64,000 nucleotides of DNA from JANPJV01 sp031425695 (GTDB lineage Bacteria > Pseudomonadota > Gammaproteobacteria > Xanthomonadales > SZUA-5), in contig JANPJV010000314.1 in the NCBI GenBank assembly GCA_031425695.1, forward strand, positions 1-64,000, given 5' to 3'. This document shows, piece after piece, positions 40,024 to 49,289 of this stretch (within the stretch, counting starts at the first letter, position 1; each line of letters begins with the position of its first letter). A program made the position numbers and the translations under genes. The notes under the pieces are model-generated. The model was not told the DNA's origin. It did not search any database and saw only the letters and a program-made list of their open reading frames with translations.

Positions 40024-40689
40024 ATGTCCCTCGCCGCCTACCAAGATTTGATTGCCGACCTGGTGCGGGACCGCGAGTCCCGGATCTCGACGGCGCAGCT
40101 CAGCGCTGCGCTACAGCGCGCCGTGCTCCGTTACTCCGATCACCGGCCGCTGGTGTTGGTCGAAGACGTCACGAGCGCGGGCGGGCGACGCCTGGCGCTG
40201 CCGTCCGAGTGGCAGGCTGGCCGCAGCCAGGTCGTTTCACTCGAATACCCCGCAGGCGATGTGCCGGCCACCTACATCGAGCCGGGCACGTACCTGATCT
40301 ATCAAGGGCCGTCGTCATCCGAGCTGGAGCTCGAATACTCGCTCAGCGCTGGCGAAGAGGTGCGGGTCAGCTATGGCCGCGCGCACACGCTCGACGACGA
40401 CACCGACACCATCCCGGATCGCGACGCGCCCGCCGTAGCCGCACTCGCAGCGAGCGATCTGTGCGGCCAGATGGCGCGTTACTACGGCCAGGAAAGCGAG
40501 TCCTCGATCTCCGCTGATGCGGTCGACCGCAAGAGCAAGGCTGAGACCTACCGAATGTTCGAGCGCGATCTGCGTGCTCGCTACTTCACGCACATCGGCA
40601 TCTCCGATCGCGACACGCAGGCGGCTGGCGTCGTCGTCGCGCCTGCGCGGCCTGCCGAGCGCACCCGCATTTTCGGGCGGCGCCGGTGA
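40024..40689 (+). CDS. Head-tail connector (adaptor) protein
   Basis: A 221 aa protein starting MSLAAYQDLIADLVRDRESRIS. The pattern, ALQRAVLRYSDHRPLVLVEDV then PDRDAPAVAALAASDLCGQMARYYG, resembles gp6-type adaptors that bind the portal and end in a helical C-terminus. Position after the capsid and before tail completion genes supports this. It overlaps the next gene by 4 nt. Confidence 0.65.
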   Translation: MSLAAYQDLIADLVRDRESRISTAQLSAALQRAVLRYSDHRPLVLVEDVTSAGGRRLALPSEWQAGRSQVVSLEYPAGDVPATYIEPGTYLIYQGPSSSELELEYSLSAGEEVRVSYGRAHTLDDDTDTIPDRDAPAVAALAASDLCGQMARYYGQESESSISADAVDRKSKAETYRMFERDLRARYFTHIGISDRDTQAAGVVVAPARPAERTRIFGRRR

Positions 40690-41192
40690 ACCTCTACATC
40701 GACTTCTCGCCCCTTGACCTCGGCATCCGGGTCCTCGGTGCCGGTGCCCGCGCCCGACTGCCTGCTGAGCTGGAGATTGCCGCGATCGAAGGCATGTTGT
40801 TGCTGCAGGGCGAACTGATGCAGGCATTGCCCAAAGGTGCGGGTGGTGTCGGTGGTGGTTCCGGCCTGGCCGCGAGCGTGAGCTACGGAGTCGAGCGGAC
40901 CGCTTCGGGCGCCGTCGGCGAAATTGGTTCGCCGCTCGAGTACGCCGAGCACGTCGAGTTCGGCACGCGACCACACTTCCCGCCCATCCAGCCGCTGCAA
41001 GACTGGGTCGAGGTAAAGCTCGGGCTGCGTGGTGCCGAGGCGCGCTCCGTCGCACACGCGATCGCGGTCACGATCGGTCGCCGCGGCACTGCCGCCCAGC
41101 CGGTCTGGGAGCCGACGTTCACCCGGTGCCAACCAATGCTTCGCGCCAAAGTCAATGCGGCAATCGACCGCGCTGTGGAGGCCTTGCCGTGA
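40686..41192 (+). CDS. HK97 gp10-like tail completion/neck protein
   Basis: A 168 aa protein. GGGSGLAASVSYGVERTASGAVGEIGSPLEYAEHVEFGTRPHFPPIQPLQDWV contains the EFGT.....P.P.L motif of HK97 gp10/minor tail proteins that join head and tail. Its GTG start overlaps the connector stop. Confidence comes from both motif and order. Confidence 0.75.
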   Translation: MNLYIDFSPLDLGIRVLGAGARARLPAELEIAAIEGMLLLQGELMQALPKGAGGVGGGSGLAASVSYGVERTASGAVGEIGSPLEYAEHVEFGTRPHFPPIQPLQDWVEVKLGLRGAEARSVAHAIAVTIGRRGTAAQPVWEPTFTRCQPMLRAKVNAAIDRAVEALP

Positions 41193-41677
41193 GCCTGAGC
41201 CTCTCTGCCGTGCGCGATGCAATTGTGGCCAAGCTGCGCGGCATTCCCGGAATCGGCCCGGTCAGCGCTTTCGAGCCGCTCGGAAAAGACCTGGCCGCGT
41301 TGAAAAAGTATTACGTGGCAGCCGGTTCCGGCGTGCTCCGCGGCTGGTACCTGCGCCGCATGGCAACTGCCGAAGTGGGCGAAATCTACGAGCGGTCGGC
41401 CGACTACACGACCTGGCGCATCCAGGGCTATGTCGCCGTCAGTGGCGATGGCGCCTCCGAGCTCGATGCGCAGGAACTGGTCGAGACGATCCGCCAGGCC
41501 TTCCGAGAGGACTACAACCTCGGCGGCGTGGTTGCCTCGCAATCGGCATCCAGTCGCGGCGGCGAGATCCACGTGCAGCTGCGCGAATTCACCACTGTCA
41601 TGTTCTGCGAAGTGCTCTGTCACTCCATACGCCTGGAGCTGAGCACGGAGCGCCATTTGGAAATCGAGGAGCCCTGA
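41189..41677 (+). CDS. Tail terminator-like protein
   Basis: A 162 aa protein (GTG start in overlap with the previous stop): LSAVRDAIVAKLRGIPGIGPVSAFEPLGKDL, a beta-rich middle ADYTTWRIQGYVAVSGDGASELDAQELVETIRQAFRED and C-terminal FCEVLCHSIRLELS. Fold pattern and position (after gp10-like, before tail tube) fit a lambda gpU/gp11-type tail terminator. Confidence 0.62.
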   Translation: MSLSLSAVRDAIVAKLRGIPGIGPVSAFEPLGKDLAALKKYYVAAGSGVLRGWYLRRMATAEVGEIYERSADYTTWRIQGYVAVSGDGASELDAQELVETIRQAFREDYNLGGVVASQSASSRGGEIHVQLREFTTVMFCEVLCHSIRLELSTERHLEIEEP

Positions 41678-41679
41678 AA

Positions 41680-41946
41680 ATGCGTGTCGTCAACGACAAA
41701 AACGGCAACTACGTGCGCACCGAAAACGTAACCGCGCCGCCTCCGGCGAGCGGCATGTTCTGCGCTCGCGATGAACACGGAGTGCCGGTGGCGCTCGCTG
41801 CCCGCCAGCACGAGCAGCAGCTTGCGGCCGAGCGGGCCGAGGCCGCCACCAAGAAGGAAGCCCGCCGCGCCGCGCGCGACAAGTCGGTCGAGGTCGCAAA
41901 GCCGGGCGACGCGCCGGCCGCGGCAACCGACCAGCCCAAGGAGTAA
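41680..41946 (+). CDS. 88 aa phage protein, unknown
   Basis: MRVVNDKNGNYVRTENVTAP, then a charged helix ARQHEQQLAAERAEAATKKEARRAARDKS and a disordered end. It sits between tail terminator and tail tube genes with short gaps. No family is recognised. Confidence 0.6.
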   Translation: MRVVNDKNGNYVRTENVTAPPPASGMFCARDEHGVPVALAARQHEQQLAAERAEAATKKEARRAARDKSVEVAKPGDAPAAATDQPKE

Positions 41947-41953
41947 CTGAGCC

Positions 41954-42904
41954 ATGTCGTTGTCTGCCAAGAAAGTCTTGCTCGCGGCCAAAGTCGAGGC
42001 CGCCTATGGCGTCGCCGAAACTCTGGCTGGCGCGAATGCGGTGCTTACCCGCGATCTGGAAATCATGCCGTTTGAGGGTGAGGCGCTCGATCGAGAGCTG
42101 GACCGCCCCCAGTTCGGTGCCTCCGATCGAATCCACGTCGGGCTGCACGTGCGGATCAAGTTCAAGGTCGAGCTGGTGGGATCGGGCACGCTCGGTACCG
42201 CCCCGGCCTTCGGTGATCTGCTGCAGGGATGCCGCTTGCTTGAAACCATCGTCGCGGTGACAAGTGTCGAATACAAGCCGCTCTCCAGCGACACCACAAG
42301 CGTGACGATGAAGTTCAATATGGATGGCATCGACCACCTGGTGGTCGGCGCGGTTGGCAACGTCATGATCGAGCTCGACGCCAACCAGATCCCGTACCTG
42401 AATTTCGATTTCATCGGGATCTACGCCGACCCGACCGCGACGGCAGCGCTCAACCCGGCTGCCGGGTGGGCGAACTATGTCCGGCCAGAGCCGATTGGCT
42501 TCGCCGCCACCACCGCGATGTCGTTCTACGGGATCACGACTGGTTGGAACCTGCGCAACTTCAAGCTGGATGTCGGCAACGACGTGCAGTACTTCGAAGG
42601 GCCGGGCGAGCAGCTCGTCGACCTGGTCGATCGCGACGGCAAGGGCAGCCTGGTGATGCTCCAGCGCGCAGTCGGCACGTTCAACCAGTTCACCCAGGCG
42701 CGCACCAACACCCTCGGGGCGCTGCTGATCACACACGGTACGGTTGCCGCCAATCGTTGGCACCTGTCGGCGCCGACGGTCCAGATCCTGCAGCCGAAGT
42801 ACGGCGACGACCGCAACCGGGCAACGATGAACGTTGACCTGGCGTTCGTGCCGACCAGCACCGGCGACGACGAGTTCAAGTTGCGGTTCGCATCGGCAGC
42901 CTGA
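41954..42904 (+). CDS. Major tail tube protein
   Basis: A 316 aa protein, MSLSAKKVLLAAKVEAAYGVAETLAGANAVLT at the start, a pattern typical of siphophage tail tube proteins; mostly beta structure (LHVRIKFKVELVGSGT, VTMKFNMDGIDHLVVGAVGNV). It is followed by a terminator and the tail-chaperone genes, as in lambda-like tails. There is no sheath gene nearby, arguing for a non-contractile tail. Confidence 0.8.
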   Translation: MSLSAKKVLLAAKVEAAYGVAETLAGANAVLTRDLEIMPFEGEALDRELDRPQFGASDRIHVGLHVRIKFKVELVGSGTLGTAPAFGDLLQGCRLLETIVAVTSVEYKPLSSDTTSVTMKFNMDGIDHLVVGAVGNVMIELDANQIPYLNFDFIGIYADPTATAALNPAAGWANYVRPEPIGFAATTAMSFYGITTGWNLRNFKLDVGNDVQYFEGPGEQLVDLVDRDGKGSLVMLQRAVGTFNQFTQARTNTLGALLITHGTVAANRWHLSAPTVQILQPKYGDDRNRATMNVDLAFVPTSTGDDEFKLRFASAA

Positions 42905-42928
42905 TCGCTGGCTGACCTGTCACCACGG

Positions 42929-42948
42929 GCGCCGTCGATCGACGGCGC
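42929..42948 (+). terminator. Perfect palindrome after tail tube gene
   Basis: GCGCCGTCGA followed directly by TCGACGGCGC makes a 10-bp perfect palindrome between the tail tube and chaperone genes. It likely lowers read-through after the highly expressed tube gene, as in other tailed phages. Confidence 0.65.
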
Positions 42949-42988
42949 TCGCGTTTCCACCAACCGAAACCTGTAGGAACCCCCAACC

Positions 42989-43420
42989 ATGAGCACCAAG
43001 AGTAAGAGGACCGGGCCGATTCCATTCGTCCTGGACACTGAAACGACCTTCAAGTGGCCGGTGACCGTACTGGTGCCGTCGGCCACCAACGTCGGCCAGA
43101 AGGTCAAGATGAAGTTCGAGGCCGAGTTCGTGCACGTGTCCCAGGAGCGGCGCCTGGAGCTGATGACCGAGCACCGCGAGGCCATGAAGGAAATCGCCAC
43201 CTCGTCGCCCGAGGAACAGATGGAAGGCCTCTTCAGCATCGCGCAGCGTGTCCTGGACGAGGTGTTTGTCGGTGCGACCGGGATCCTGAATCGCGACAGG
43301 CAGCCGGTCGAATTCTCCGATGAGACCAAGAAGGCCCTGATCCAGCACCAGATGGTCTACCCAGCCATTTTCGAGGCCTACAACTCTGCGATCCGGCAGC
43401 AGGAGCCGCGGGGAAACTAA
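42989..43420 (+). CDS. Tail assembly chaperone (lambda gpG-like)
   Basis: A 143 aa protein, MSTKSKRTGPIPFVLDTETTFKWPV at the start, then helices (LELMTEHREAMKEIA, EEQMEGLFSIAQRVLDEVF). Its last codons CGG GGA AAC TAA contain the slippery heptamer GGGAAAC (43411-43417) in the right frame for a -1 shift, so a minor product continues into the next open frame. Such chaperones coat the tape measure during tail assembly. Confidence 0.82.
   Translation: MSTKSKRTGPIPFVLDTETTFKWPVTVLVPSATNVGQKVKMKFEAEFVHVSQERRLELMTEHREAMKEIATSSPEEQMEGLFSIAQRVLDEVFVGATGILNRDRQPVEFSDETKKALIQHQMVYPAIFEAYNSAIRQQEPRGN
43411..43417 (+). promoter_or_regulatory. -1 ribosomal frameshift slippery site GGGAAAC
   Basis: The heptamer is read G GGA AAC in the zero frame (X XXY YYZ). 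After slipping, decoding continues CTA ATC GAG and on without a stop to 43854. The lambda G-T site is GGGAAAG. This sits three bases before the zero-frame stop's end, as usual. Confidence 0.85.
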
Positions 43421-43854
43421 TCGAGCTCGCCTACGTCTGGGCGAGCCAGGAGGAGGTTCCGAGCTGCGATGAAGATCTGCGAGCAATGCAAGAGGGCGGC
43501 GCCGACGAGAAAACCCTCGCTCGGTACCGCACGCAGTTCGAAGAGCAGGTCGCGGCGCTCTGGATCTCTGCCGTGTACCGCAACGGCGCCTGGCGCTCAG
43601 CAGCTGGCGAGCTGCTTGCGATCGATGTCCTTCCCGAAAACCTGTTGGCCTGGGCCGTGTTTCGTTGCTGCCAGAGCCAGTGGGACATGCCGGGCGGCTT
43701 CAGCGGGAAATGCGGGCTGCCCTGGACCGAAGTCGAGGCGGCCATGCGGATGATGGAGATCCCACGCTCGATGAGGTTTCAGGTCTTTATCGGGGTTCGC
43801 GTGCTGGTTGAGCACGCGCGAGTCAAGCTGATCGAGCGGATGCCCAAGAAGTGA
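43417..43854 (+). CDS. Frameshifted extension of the tail chaperone (DUF1799-like)
   Basis: Translated in the -1 frame from the slippery site: LIELAYVWASQEEVPSCDEDL then MQEGGADEKTLARYRTQ and WAVFRCCQSQWDMPGGFSGKCGLPWTEVEAAMRMM, typical of DUF1799/lambda gpT-type extensions. The fusion would have about 288 residues. A separate start at 43486 (ATG) is possible but unnecessary. Its stop overlaps the GTG of the tape measure gene. It should link the chaperone to the tape measure or tube. Confidence 0.8.
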   Translation, partial: LIELAYVWASQEEVPSCDEDLRAMQEGGADEKTLARYRTQFEEQVAALWISAVYRNGAWRSAAGELLAIDVLPENLLAWAVFRCCQSQWDMPGGFSGKCGLPWTEVEAAMRMMEIPRSMRFQVFIGVRVLVEHARVKLIERMPKK

Positions 43855-46800
43855 ACGAATATCGCCTCGCCATCGTTATCGATGCCAACGGTCGCCCGGC
43901 GATCGAGGCGATCAACAAGATCACCGGTGCCAGCCAGGGCCTCACGACTGCGCAGCGTAACGTCGCGGCCGGCGCGGACCGCCAGGCGCAGGCCACCAGG
44001 CGCGCGAACACGGAGATGGAATCCCTCGGCGCGACGGCGCGCCGGGTGCAGGGCTTCCTGGCAGCCGTGTTCGGCGCCGCCGTTGTGCGAGAGATCATCG
44101 GCACGACCAACCGTATCGACGGCATGAGCCGGACGCTGCAGGGCGTCCTCGGCAGCTCACGGGCTGCGGCCTCGGGAATATCCTTCATCAGGGCGGAAGC
44201 CGATCGGCTCGGGATTGCGTTTGAACCCGCGCTCAACGGCTACACCAAACTCGCCGCGGCGGCCCGCGGTACCGAACTGGCACCGAAGGTCAACGAGCTG
44301 ACCAGCGCCATCCTGCAGGCAGGCCGCGCGTTCAACGCATCGGGCGAGCAGATCGGCGGCGCCATCACCGCGATCGAGCAGATGATCAGCAAGGGAACGG
44401 TCTCGGCCGAAGAGCTGCGCGGGCAGCTCGGCGAGCGTATCCCGGGCGCATTCGGCATCGCCGCGCGCGCGATGGGCGTCACCACCGCCGAACTCGACAA
44501 GATGCTCACCAAGGGTGAGGTCGTCGCCAAGGACTTTCTTCCCAAGTTTGCAGCGGAACTCGAACGGTCAACGCGGGCCGCAGCGGGCCTCAATGCAGCG
44601 TCACCGGCTGCCGAGCTCGAGCGAATTGGCAACGAGCTGCAGAGCATCGCGGTTGACCTGGGCACTGGACTCTTCGAAGGGCTGGGCAGTGGTCTGACAG
44701 AGTTCCGTGAGGCGCTCGCTGGCATAAACGCGAAGGACCTAGGCCGGGACATCGGTGAGGCCCTCGGAAGCATCGCGCGCAGTGCCGATATCGCTGCTGT
44801 GGCGATGGTTGCTTTCGCAGGCGCGCGGGGCGTCGGGGCTGCGGTTACAGCACTGCAGGGACTCGGGATCATTGCGCGACCAATGCCTGCGGTGATTGCC
44901 TCGGCTGGCGCTGCTTTCATGGCGCTCAACGTGCCAGTGGTCGGCAGCACTTCGGCAATCACCGCCTGGACCCGAGCGGCCGGCATTGCTTCGACGGTCG
45001 GGCGCGGGTTCTTCCTGCTGATGGGCGGCTGGCCTGGGCTCTTGGCCGCTGCTGCAGCAGGCATTTACTACTTGGCGACGGCAAAGGGTGAGGTCGCTCA
45101 AGCTGCCGATCGGGCTACTGAAGCGATCGACAATCTGCGCGCGGCTACGGATGCAAACCGCCAAAGCTCGATCGCCGCCACCCAGGCTGAGATCAAGCGA
45201 ACTGAGGCGATGATCGCCTCCGCTGTAGCAGCCCGAGCCTCGCTTGCCGCTGCCGGTCCGGCGAGCCTTGCATCGTTAGGCAGAGAGATCGGGCGGGGTG
45301 CAGGGACGCCTGGGCTCGCCGCGCAGGCCGCAAGCATCAACGAGCTGAGTCTTACGCTACTCCGGCTGCGCGCGGCCATTGCAGAGGCATCCGGGGGCAC
45401 CGCTGACCTTCGAAAGCTCTGGGCCGGCTTCGACAAGGCCCTTGGGGTTACCAAGCTCCTCAATGCGCTTGGAATCCAGCTTGGAGAGGTCGAAGATCAA
45501 GCGGGCGACACCACAGGCGGGTTCGAGGATCTGCACGCGGCTGCCGAAAAGTACATCGAGTCGCTGCAGGAACAGATCGCCACGCTCGGGATGTCTCGTG
45601 CCGAGCAGGTGCGTTGGGAGGCGGCTCAGCGGGCCAGCAAGGCGGCAACGCGGGAGCAAGCCGAGGAGATCCGGCGCCTGGGCGACACGCTGGCTCTCAA
45701 GATCGAGCTGACCGAGGCAGCAACCGAAGCCGAGCGTGAAGCAAAGCGAGTCACTGATGACCTGGCGCAAGCCAATCAGCGCTTGGCACAACGAACGGCG
45801 GAGCTGCTCGATCCGTTGCGCAACGTTGCCGACGCCCAGCGCGATTTCAACCAGCTGCAGGGCGATCTGACGCAGGCGCTGATGGGGCCTGCCGAACAAG
45901 CTCGTGCGCGGTACATCGAGGATCTTCGAATCATCCAGGCGGGCCTGGAAGCGGCATTCGCGGTGGGTCCGTTGACACCCGATTCTGCAGCGGCCTGGGA
46001 TGCACGCGCGCGTCAGATGACCGAGCAGGCGGGACGAGTACTCGAACAATCGCTGGCCGAGATCGAGACCGAATACGACCGCTTCTGGACGGACTTCCTC
46101 ACGACCGGTAGCGACGCATTCGGCGAGCTTGCAGCGAACGGCTTCGAAGACTGGGAAGGCTTCCTGGACAAGATGGAGTCGGCCTGGAAGCAGTACATCG
46201 GTCGGATGGTCGCGGAGTGGGTTCAGTCCGGACTGACGCAGCTATTGAGCGGTGGCGGAATGGGCGGCTTCAACCTTGGCAGCGTGTTCGGCGGGGGTGG
46301 CGCCGGTGGCGGCGGCGGCTTTATGTCCATGATCAGCAGCGTCTTCGGCGGCGGATCGGGCAGCGGATCGGGCGGTTTCAACCTTGGCTCGATCGGCAGC
46401 ATGCTCGGCCTTGGCGGCGGCGGATTCACCGCGGCCGGCGCCGGTGGGCTCGCCCCGATCTTCGGCAGCAGCACGCTCCTGGGTGGTGCGACCACGAGCG
46501 CAACCAGCGGCTTGGTTGGCCTGGGTGGTACGACTGGTGCTGCCGTCAGTGGCATGAGCCAAGTCATGAGTGCTGCCATGAGCGCAGTGCCTTGGGTGGC
46601 TTTGATCGCCGCCGGCATCAGTGCCAATAACCGGGCCTACGCAGCCGGCTGGCGGCCCAACGGCGCCAGCACGGTGCTCCCCAATGGACAGTCCATCACT
46701 GGAGGGGGCGCCCCGCGCTGGATGGATGGTGCGGTTAGCGACGGGCTCCTTCAGTCCCTTGGATTCTCCGCGTCGACGGCTTCCATGCTCAGTGGCTCGG

Positions 46801-49289
46801 CATTGCACACGCGGCTCTTTGGTCGCAAGAAGCCAGAAGTGCGGCGAAGCGAATCGACGTGGAACCTGGGGCCGGACGGTACGAGCGGCTCCGAGGTCTA
46901 CCGTACGGTCGAGCGCGGCGGGACGTTCCGCAGCGACCGCTGGCGCAACCATAACTTCGATCTTGGCGAGGAAGCGCAGACCGCCATCAAGGAGCTGTTT
47001 GACACCGTCCGCGGGGTCATGACGGCAAGCGCGCGCGCCCTGCAGGGCGAGGTGCCGCCGATGATCGATGCGGCGCTGCGCACCGTCATGGAATACGACA
47101 GCAAAGGCAAGGTGACGGCCACCAAGTTCTTTGTAGACCTGCTTGGCCGCACCTGGGAGGAATCGTCGTCCGAGGCGGCTACGAGCCGGATCATCGCGGA
47201 GTCCATGATTGCGACGATTGACTCGGTCCTGGGCACGACGGTCACCGTGGCTGGTGATGCGGTCGCTAATGCCGCCAGCGACGTCGTCGACGCAGCTGCT
47301 GGAGCTCTCTCCGGTGGGCTGCCGCGACTCAGTGGCGTCATCGACGACATGGTGAAGAACGTCGGCGCGACCCAGGGCGAAGCGTCGGCCATCGCCGAGC
47401 GCTGGCGCCACGACGCAGCGATGTTGCTCGACGGCGCGGGTTTCCTGCTGGCGGCTGCCACGGACATGCGCAACGGCACCGCGCTGATCACCGACGGCAC
47501 CCTTACCCAGATCACCGACCTGGTCGAGGAGCTGGGCCGGGAAGGCGAGTCGATGATCGAGAGCTACGCGCGCCTGCAGGCGTCCACGCAGCTCTATCTG
47601 ACTGCGCTCGGGATCATGGACGGTGCGCTGCAGACGTCGACGGCTGAGATTGTCGAGTTTGCCGACGGCGCCGTCGAAGCCCTGGGCGGCTTGGACGCCG
47701 CGACGCAGCAGCTCAACGTCATCCTGGAAACCTTCTTCACAGAGGCCGAGCGAAACGCGCTACGCCTGGCTCAAGCGCAAGCTCGGGTTGCCCGGGCGCA
47801 GTCGGAAGTGGGCGCCGAGGGCGTCACTTTCGACAACTTCCGCGCCCGCTTCGAGGCGGCGCGCGCGGGAGGGCTCTCGCCGGAGGAGTTCGCCGCTTGG
47901 GTGCGCCTGGGTGTCGCGCTCGCGCAGGCGGCGGCTGCCTCCGATGCGCTCACCGAGTCGACTGAAGATTTCGCCGAGACCACGACCGCGACGGCCGACG
48001 TGATCGCCGCCAGCGCCGAGGAACTGGGGGTCGTGGCCAACACGGTTTCCGAGGCACTTGCCGGGCTGAGCCAGTTCACTGGGCAGCTTGATCAGGATCT
48101 CAACGCGCTGCGTCGCGATGGCATGAACGAGTTCGTGACCGGCATCCAGGATGTGGAGTCCTGGCTGGTGACTTCGACTCAGCAGGCGCACCAGCTGGCA
48201 CGCGCCACGGGCCAGCAAGCGGCGAGCGAGGAAACGCTGACGCAGATCCGTACCTTGGCGGCCGCCCGAATTGGCCAGGCGATCGCGGCGCTCGATGCGG
48301 CGACGGTCGGGATGATCGCGAGCCTGTACGAGGCTGCGGATGCGGTCCAGGAGTTCGATCTCTCGCGCTCGAATGATCCCCTGGCGATCATCACGCAGCT
48401 GGCGATCGGCTTTCAGGAGACTGCTGATGCGATCGACCCGCAGCGCTACCAGCAAGCCCTTCAGATCGCTCAAAACCTGTTCAACTTGGGCTGGGCGACT
48501 GGTGACGACGTGCTCGATATCGGCGAGCGCATGCGCCTGCCGTTCGACCGGTTCCTGCAGGACCTGGGCGTTGACTTGTCTGCATTGAGCGATGCCAGCA
48601 ACTTCGACGGCTTGGTGCAGGCGGCGCGCGCGCTGGGTGTCGAGTTGCCGGAGCTCGCGGCGCGTGTTGGTGTCAATCTGGGCTCGCTGTCCGACGCGAG
48701 CTCGATGATCAACGATGGTTTCGAGCGCGCGCTCGCACGCCTGACCGCGAGCCAGGCCGACCCGATCCGCAACCTGCTGCGACAGTTGGAAACGGCGCCC
48801 GAGGCCGACCGCGCTGGCATCCGGGCGCAGATCGAGGCCCTGGTCAACCGCCTGCCGACCGAGCTGCGCGCCCTCTTTGCGCCGTTCCTGGATGACGTGG
48901 ACGTAACGCCGCCCGAAGTCGAGCAGGTCAATGCCACCAACCGCGTCGAGACCGCGGTCAACGCCGGCAACTCGTTGCTGGGCCGCATCCTCGCGACGCT
49001 GGCCAACACGCCGAAGCCCGGCTCCGCCAGCGCACGTTTCAACCCGGATAAGTCGGCCGGACTCGATGCTTCGGTCGGCATGGATGCCGCGGTGTCCCAC
49101 CTGGTGGGAATCCGCGCTCTGATCCAGCAGGCGATCGCATCGGCCGGCGCCGACAAGGCCGGCAACGTGGCCGACAGCCGAGCCGTCCTCGTCGAGCTGC
49201 GAGGTATATCCAGCGAGATCCGGGACGCGACAAATGTGTTGCGGCGCTCCACCGACCGCAAGCTCGTCGGCATGAACGGCGCCGGCTGA
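43851..49289 (+). CDS. Tape measure protein
   Basis: An 1812 aa tail-length protein with GTG start. The N-terminal part has the tape-measure domain (SISFIRAEADRLGIAFEPALNGYTKLA-like, SAEELRGQLGERIPGAFGIAARAMGVTTAELDKML, about residues 105-225). Hydrophobic segments lie near 310-410 (GFFLLMGGWPGLLAAAAAG), then coiled coils, a Gly-rich stretch (about 800-900), and a long helical C-terminus. At about 0.15 nm per residue a tail of roughly 270 nm is implied; this rule is approximate. Confidence 0.93.
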   Translation: MNEYRLAIVIDANGRPAIEAINKITGASQGLTTAQRNVAAGADRQAQATRRANTEMESLGATARRVQGFLAAVFGAAVVREIIGTTNRIDGMSRTLQGVLGSSRAAASGISFIRAEADRLGIAFEPALNGYTKLAAAARGTELAPKVNELTSAILQAGRAFNASGEQIGGAITAIEQMISKGTVSAEELRGQLGERIPGAFGIAARAMGVTTAELDKMLTKGEVVAKDFLPKFAAELERSTRAAAGLNAASPAAELERIGNELQSIAVDLGTGLFEGLGSGLTEFREALAGINAKDLGRDIGEALGSIARSADIAAVAMVAFAGARGVGAAVTALQGLGIIARPMPAVIASAGAAFMALNVPVVGSTSAITAWTRAAGIASTVGRGFFLLMGGWPGLLAAAAAGIYYLATAKGEVAQAADRATEAIDNLRAATDANRQSSIAATQAEIKRTEAMIASAVAARASLAAAGPASLASLGREIGRGAGTPGLAAQAASINELSLTLLRLRAAIAEASGGTADLRKLWAGFDKALGVTKLLNALGIQLGEVEDQAGDTTGGFEDLHAAAEKYIESLQEQIATLGMSRAEQVRWEAAQRASKAATREQAEEIRRLGDTLALKIELTEAATEAEREAKRVTDDLAQANQRLAQRTAELLDPLRNVADAQRDFNQLQGDLTQALMGPAEQARARYIEDLRIIQAGLEAAFAVGPLTPDSAAAWDARARQMTEQAGRVLEQSLAEIETEYDRFWTDFLTTGSDAFGELAANGFEDWEGFLDKMESAWKQYIGRMVAEWVQSGLTQLLSGGGMGGFNLGSVFGGGGAGGGGGFMSMISSVFGGGSGSGSGGFNLGSIGSMLGLGGGGFTAAGAGGLAPIFGSSTLLGGATTSATSGLVGLGGTTGAAVSGMSQVMSAAMSAVPWVALIAAGISANNRAYAAGWRPNGASTVLPNGQSITGGGAPRWMDGAVSDGLLQSLGFSASTASMLSGSALHTRLFGRKKPEVRRSESTWNLGPDGTSGSEVYRTVERGGTFRSDRWRNHNFDLGEEAQTAIKELFDTVRGVMTASARALQGEVPPMIDAALRTVMEYDSKGKVTATKFFVDLLGRTWEESSSEAATSRIIAESMIATIDSVLGTTVTVAGDAVANAASDVVDAAAGALSGGLPRLSGVIDDMVKNVGATQGEASAIAERWRHDAAMLLDGAGFLLAAATDMRNGTALITDGTLTQITDLVEELGREGESMIESYARLQASTQLYLTALGIMDGALQTSTAEIVEFADGAVEALGGLDAATQQLNVILETFFTEAERNALRLAQAQARVARAQSEVGAEGVTFDNFRARFEAARAGGLSPEEFAAWVRLGVALAQAAAASDALTESTEDFAETTTATADVIAASAEELGVVANTVSEALAGLSQFTGQLDQDLNALRRDGMNEFVTGIQDVESWLVTSTQQAHQLARATGQQAASEETLTQIRTLAAARIGQAIAALDAATVGMIASLYEAADAVQEFDLSRSNDPLAIITQLAIGFQETADAIDPQRYQQALQIAQNLFNLGWATGDDVLDIGERMRLPFDRFLQDLGVDLSALSDASNFDGLVQAARALGVELPELAARVGVNLGSLSDASSMINDGFERALARLTASQADPIRNLLRQLETAPEADRAGIRAQIEALVNRLPTELRALFAPFLDDVDVTPPEVEQVNATNRVETAVNAGNSLLGRILATLANTPKPGSASARFNPDKSAGLDASVGMDAAVSHLVGIRALIQQAIASAGADKAGNVADSRAVLVELRGISSEIRDATNVLRRSTDRKLVGMNGAG

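Noticed and set aside
42905..42930. Possible fourth Mor box (TGACCTGTCACCACGGG)
   Set aside because: The half-sites are separated by 2 instead of 4 bases and no AACCTGCAC block follows; it lies directly before a terminator.
43486..43854. Independent gene starting at ATG 43486
   Set aside because: The frame continues open upstream to a well-phased slippery heptamer and encodes sensible residues there, so a frameshift extension is the better model.
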